From: a virus
Strand: one strand, 5' to 3'
Length of the DNA: 22,170 bases
Virus record (IMG/VR): IMGVR_UViG_3300031659_000109
Span: 1-22,170 of that record
Positions 20,310 to 22,170 of this stretch are shown piece after piece. How positions within the stretch are numbered: position 1 is the first letter of the stretch; each line of letters starts with the position of its first letter. The position numbers were made by a program, and so were the translations under genes. Under the pieces are notes generated by a model that was not told where the DNA came from, did no database searches, and worked only from the letters and a program-made list of their open reading frames with translations.

Positions 20310-21290
20310 TTAAGCGATTACGTCTTCAAAGAAGTAACCCAAGTCAGCACCGACGACTTTCATGTCGTATGCCATTTTAACTTGGATATGCTCTGCAACT
20401 TGCTGGCGCTTCAAAGCATCGTCAGAGAATGACTCTACTGTGATGCCCAAGTTGTTTACGCTTGGAATGTTGTTCCATGCGAATGTCAAGCCAGCCGCTG
20501 GTGTCATAAGACCAGCAGTGCTTGGTGTGTGTACCAACAAAGCGTTCTTACCACCGATAAAGGCGTTAGCTTCTGCTAGACCTTCTACAGCACCGTTCTT
20601 GACAGCTTCCATGACGTAGAGGTTTTCTACTTCAAAGATTTCAGCCAATTTAGCATCTGTAATCAAAGCTGTGTTTGTTACAGTTGCGCCACCGTTCAAA
20701 CGTGCAAGGATGTCTGGGTGGTTAATCAGAACGTCACGAACTTCTTTACCAATAACCATTGTGTTTGGCTTGAAGCCACCTGATTTAAGTTGCATGGTGC
20801 GACGACCAGCAGTTACATCAGAGATTGGTGTTGAGTTTGTGTAGTCTGACCACAAGTTTGCTGGAGTTACGTCTGTAGTCCATACACCTGCTGAGAAGAA
20901 TGAGGAAGCGAACTGCTCTTCACGCTCAATCAAGACACGGTTGATAAGTGTTTGCGCACCTGCTGCACGAACTTCCAACATAGCATCTTCGTTAGCAAGA
21001 GTTTGCTCATCGAAGTCCATGCCGATGCCATATACGTCAGCATAGTAAGCAGCGTTGGAGATTGCCATGCCAATGCGGTTAACTTCTGTACGTGGCGCTA
21101 GTTTCTTAACGTCACCAGAGCGGTTCATGTTCGCACGGTCATAGAGGTAGTATTTGTCAGACTGACGCTGTACACCAACAACTGGGAATACTTTATCAGC
21201 AACAAAGTTTGTTTGCTCTTGTACATAGGCCAGTGTCAAGTTTGACAACGGTTGGTCAATATGTACTGCGGATGGGGTCAATAGTGGCAT
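20310..21290 (-). CDS. Major capsid protein (HK97 fold)
   Basis: A 326-residue shell protein. MPLLTPSAVHIDQPLSNLTL, then YVQEQTNFVADKVFPVVGVQ and SDKYYLYDRANMNRSGDVKK are the familiar N-terminal pattern of a large phage capsid family. NRVLIEREEQFASSFFSAGV and KPNTMVIGKEVRDVLINHPD lie in the middle (spine and P-domain region), and the protein ends VESFSDDALKRQQVAEHIQV, MAYDMKVVGADLGYFFEDVI. This is typical of lambda gpE-like and uncultured marine phage capsids. Length is normal and no N-terminal scaffold domain is attached, since scaffold and decoration genes are separate upstream. ATG has AAAGGAATAAC upstream, 24 bases after the decoration protein stop. The hairpin downstream suggests separate control of its mRNA level. 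Confidence 0.92.
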   Translation of the reverse strand: MPLLTPSAVHIDQPLSNLTLAYVQEQTNFVADKVFPVVGVQRQSDKYYLYDRANMNRSGDVKKLAPRTEVNRIGMAISNAAYYADVYGIGMDFDEQTLANEDAMLEVRAAGAQTLINRVLIEREEQFASSFFSAGVWTTDVTPANLWSDYTNSTPISDVTAGRRTMQLKSGGFKPNTMVIGKEVRDVLINHPDILARLNGGATVTNTALITDAKLAEIFEVENLYVMEAVKNGAVEGLAEANAFIGGKNALLVHTPSTAGLMTPAAGLTFAWNNIPSVNNLGITVESFSDDALKRQQVAEHIQVKMAYDMKVVGADLGYFFEDVIA

Positions 21291-21314
21291 TATGTTATTC
21301 CTTTAATGCTTAGA

Positions 21315-21686
21315 TTAGGCTGCTACGTTGCCGCCTTGAATCATTTCGATTTCGATGATCTGACCATCTACACCAGCTTCACGAGCATAGCCTAGTACGA
21401 CATCACCAGTTGCAGCAGTCAAAGCAGTACCATCAGCACCAGTTTGTACTTGAGCGCCAGCTGCGATTGTGCCGCCAGCTTCTACCATTACGGAGCCAGA
21501 TACACATACAGTGACAGCAGCCTCAGCAGCAGCGCCCACTAGGCATACGCCCATAGCGTTTTCACCAGCAGAGTCAGCAAGATCAACCTTACCGTCTGAT
21601 TCTAGTGTTACGAATTTGAATTGTGCTGCGGATAGGTCTTCCCCAGCAATGAAGGTACGGTTGTCGCGTGATTGCATTACAGCCAT
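21315..21686 (-). CDS. Capsid decoration/cement protein (DUF2190-like)
   Basis: A 123-residue protein rich in Ala, Gly and Val: MAVMQSRDNRTFIAGEDLSA, AQFKFVTLESDGKVDLADSA, GENAMGVCLVGAAAEAAVTV, then VSGSVMVEAGGTIAAGAQVQ, and ending VLGYAREAGVDGQIIEIEMI. This is the pattern of the DUF2190 family, whose members bind the outside of HK97-type shells and stabilise them. Older databases mislabel the family as 'RecA/RadA recombinase'. ATG has AAGGGGAATAATC upstream and the gene lies two bases after the scaffold stop and directly before the capsid gene, the usual arrangement. It is a single beta-domain without signal peptide or membrane segment. Confidence 0.87.
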   Translation of the reverse strand: MAVMQSRDNRTFIAGEDLSAAQFKFVTLESDGKVDLADSAGENAMGVCLVGAAAEAAVTVCVSGSVMVEAGGTIAAGAQVQTGADGTALTAATGDVVLGYAREAGVDGQIIEIEMIQGGNVAA

Positions 21687-21688
21687 GA

Positions 21689-22168
21689 TTATTCCCCTTT
21701 ATAGGATTTATTGATGAGTGCCTTACCAGCATCTGTCTTAGCGACAGCAGCGTAAGCCTTGGCAAATTCACTCTTTTTCAGTTGGTTGTCGTCCATGTAG
21801 GACTTTACGAGAGCATCCAGTTTGTCGGCAGAGGTAGCGAACTCGCCGTCTACATCAGACTTACCAAATTCTTGCATAGAGGCTTCAAAAGCTGCGTCAG
21901 CGGCCTTAAGAGCTTCCATAATTGCTTCATCCTCGGAGAATTTAGCTACGAGGGATTTAGCTACATCAGTTGCAAAGTGTGGGAGAGACTCGCCAGCACG
22001 TTTAGTCAACTCAAGGTCAGCCTTCTCTACAGCAGCAGCTTCTAGGGCTTTAAGGACTGGGGCTGGGATGTCTGACTTAACAACCATCTCACCTTCGATG
22101 TCCATCATTTCCACTTCAGCTTTCTTTTCGATAGCTTCAGCTTTAATTACATAACCGTTGTCAATAAG
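21689..22168 (-). CDS. Scaffold or prohead protease-scaffold protein, C-terminal part, truncated by window edge
   Basis: The frame is open to the right edge, so only about 159 C-terminal residues are seen (no start in window; a GTG at 22114 is internal). The sequence is acidic, helical and rich in Ala, Glu, Lys and Asp: AIEKKAEVEMMDIEGEMVVK, then IPAPVLKALEAAAVEKADLE, KSLVAKFSEDEAIMEALKAA, and a lysine-rich end AKTDAGKALINKSYKGE. Composition and position just before the decoration and capsid genes fit a capsid scaffold, perhaps fused to an N-terminal prohead protease (XkdF-like) off the edge, as is common in such phages. The scaffold part fills the immature shell and is removed before packaging. 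No catalytic residues can be judged from this fragment. Confidence 0.65.
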   Translation of the reverse strand, partial: LIDNGYVIKAEAIEKKAEVEMMDIEGEMVVKSDIPAPVLKALEAAAVEKADLELTKRAGESLPHFATDVAKSLVAKFSEDEAIMEALKAADAAFEASMQEFGKSDVDGEFATSADKLDALVKSYMDDNQLKKSEFAKAYAAVAKTDAGKALINKSYKGE

Positions 22169-22170
22169 AC

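Noticed and set aside
2946-22168. The whole right arm as a gene transfer agent rather than a phage
   Set aside because: The holin and some tail genes resemble GTA families, but the B12 reductase, PhoH, DUF3310 protein, S74 fibre and repeat fibre in the same stretch, and the absence of a cell-wall peptidase between hub and tip genes, fit a lytic-type phage genome better.

Overview
The window is part of the genome of a tailed double-stranded DNA phage with a long, non-contractile tail (siphovirus type, HK97-like capsid). No rRNA, tRNA, insertion sequence, integrase or bacterial housekeeping operon is visible. The gene set (monomeric B12-dependent ribonucleotide reductase, glutaredoxin, PhoH-like ATPase, DUF3310 protein, a GTA-type holin, and tail genes resembling those of alphaproteobacterial phages) suggests a marine phage, probably of an alphaproteobacterium. 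That host guess is inference from remembered family resemblance, not a search result.

Left arm (3-2874, + strand): the end of a nucleotide-metabolism and early operon. It holds the C-terminal two thirds of a class II ribonucleotide reductase, then glutaredoxin, a PhoH-like ATPase, a DUF3310 protein and a newly called 50-residue membrane protein. The last four genes are nearly contiguous or overlapping. A bidirectional terminator at 2890-2936 separates this arm from the structural genes.

Right arm (22168 down to 2946, - strand): one compact late operon read from right to left. The order is scaffold/protease C-terminus, capsid decoration protein, major capsid protein, an unknown protein, head-tail connector, head closure, HK97 gp10-like neck protein, tail terminator, major tail (tube) protein, tail assembly chaperones G and G-T (apparently joined by a -1 frameshift), tape measure, distal tail protein, hub protein, a GNAT acetyltransferase, and J-like tail tip protein with fibronectin III domains. 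Then come four or five fibre and fibre-associated genes, including one with a peptidase S74 chaperone and one with 18 seventeen-residue repeats. Two small unknown genes follow, then a lysis cassette: M15 peptidase, three small membrane proteins and a 3TM-type holin. Terminase and portal genes are not present and would be expected beyond the right edge.

Most junctions overlap by 1-8 bases or are separated by fewer than 40, so translational coupling is likely. The two larger gaps within the late operon, after the major capsid and major tail genes, both contain stem-loops. These may help set the high expression of those two proteins. Besides the structures after the capsid and tail-tube genes, the most interesting points are the G/G-T frameshift, the acetyltransferase embedded in the tail-tip genes and the run of small membrane proteins beside the endolysin. 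I see no convincing new defence or mobile system; this is a well-formed but lightly characterised phage structural region.
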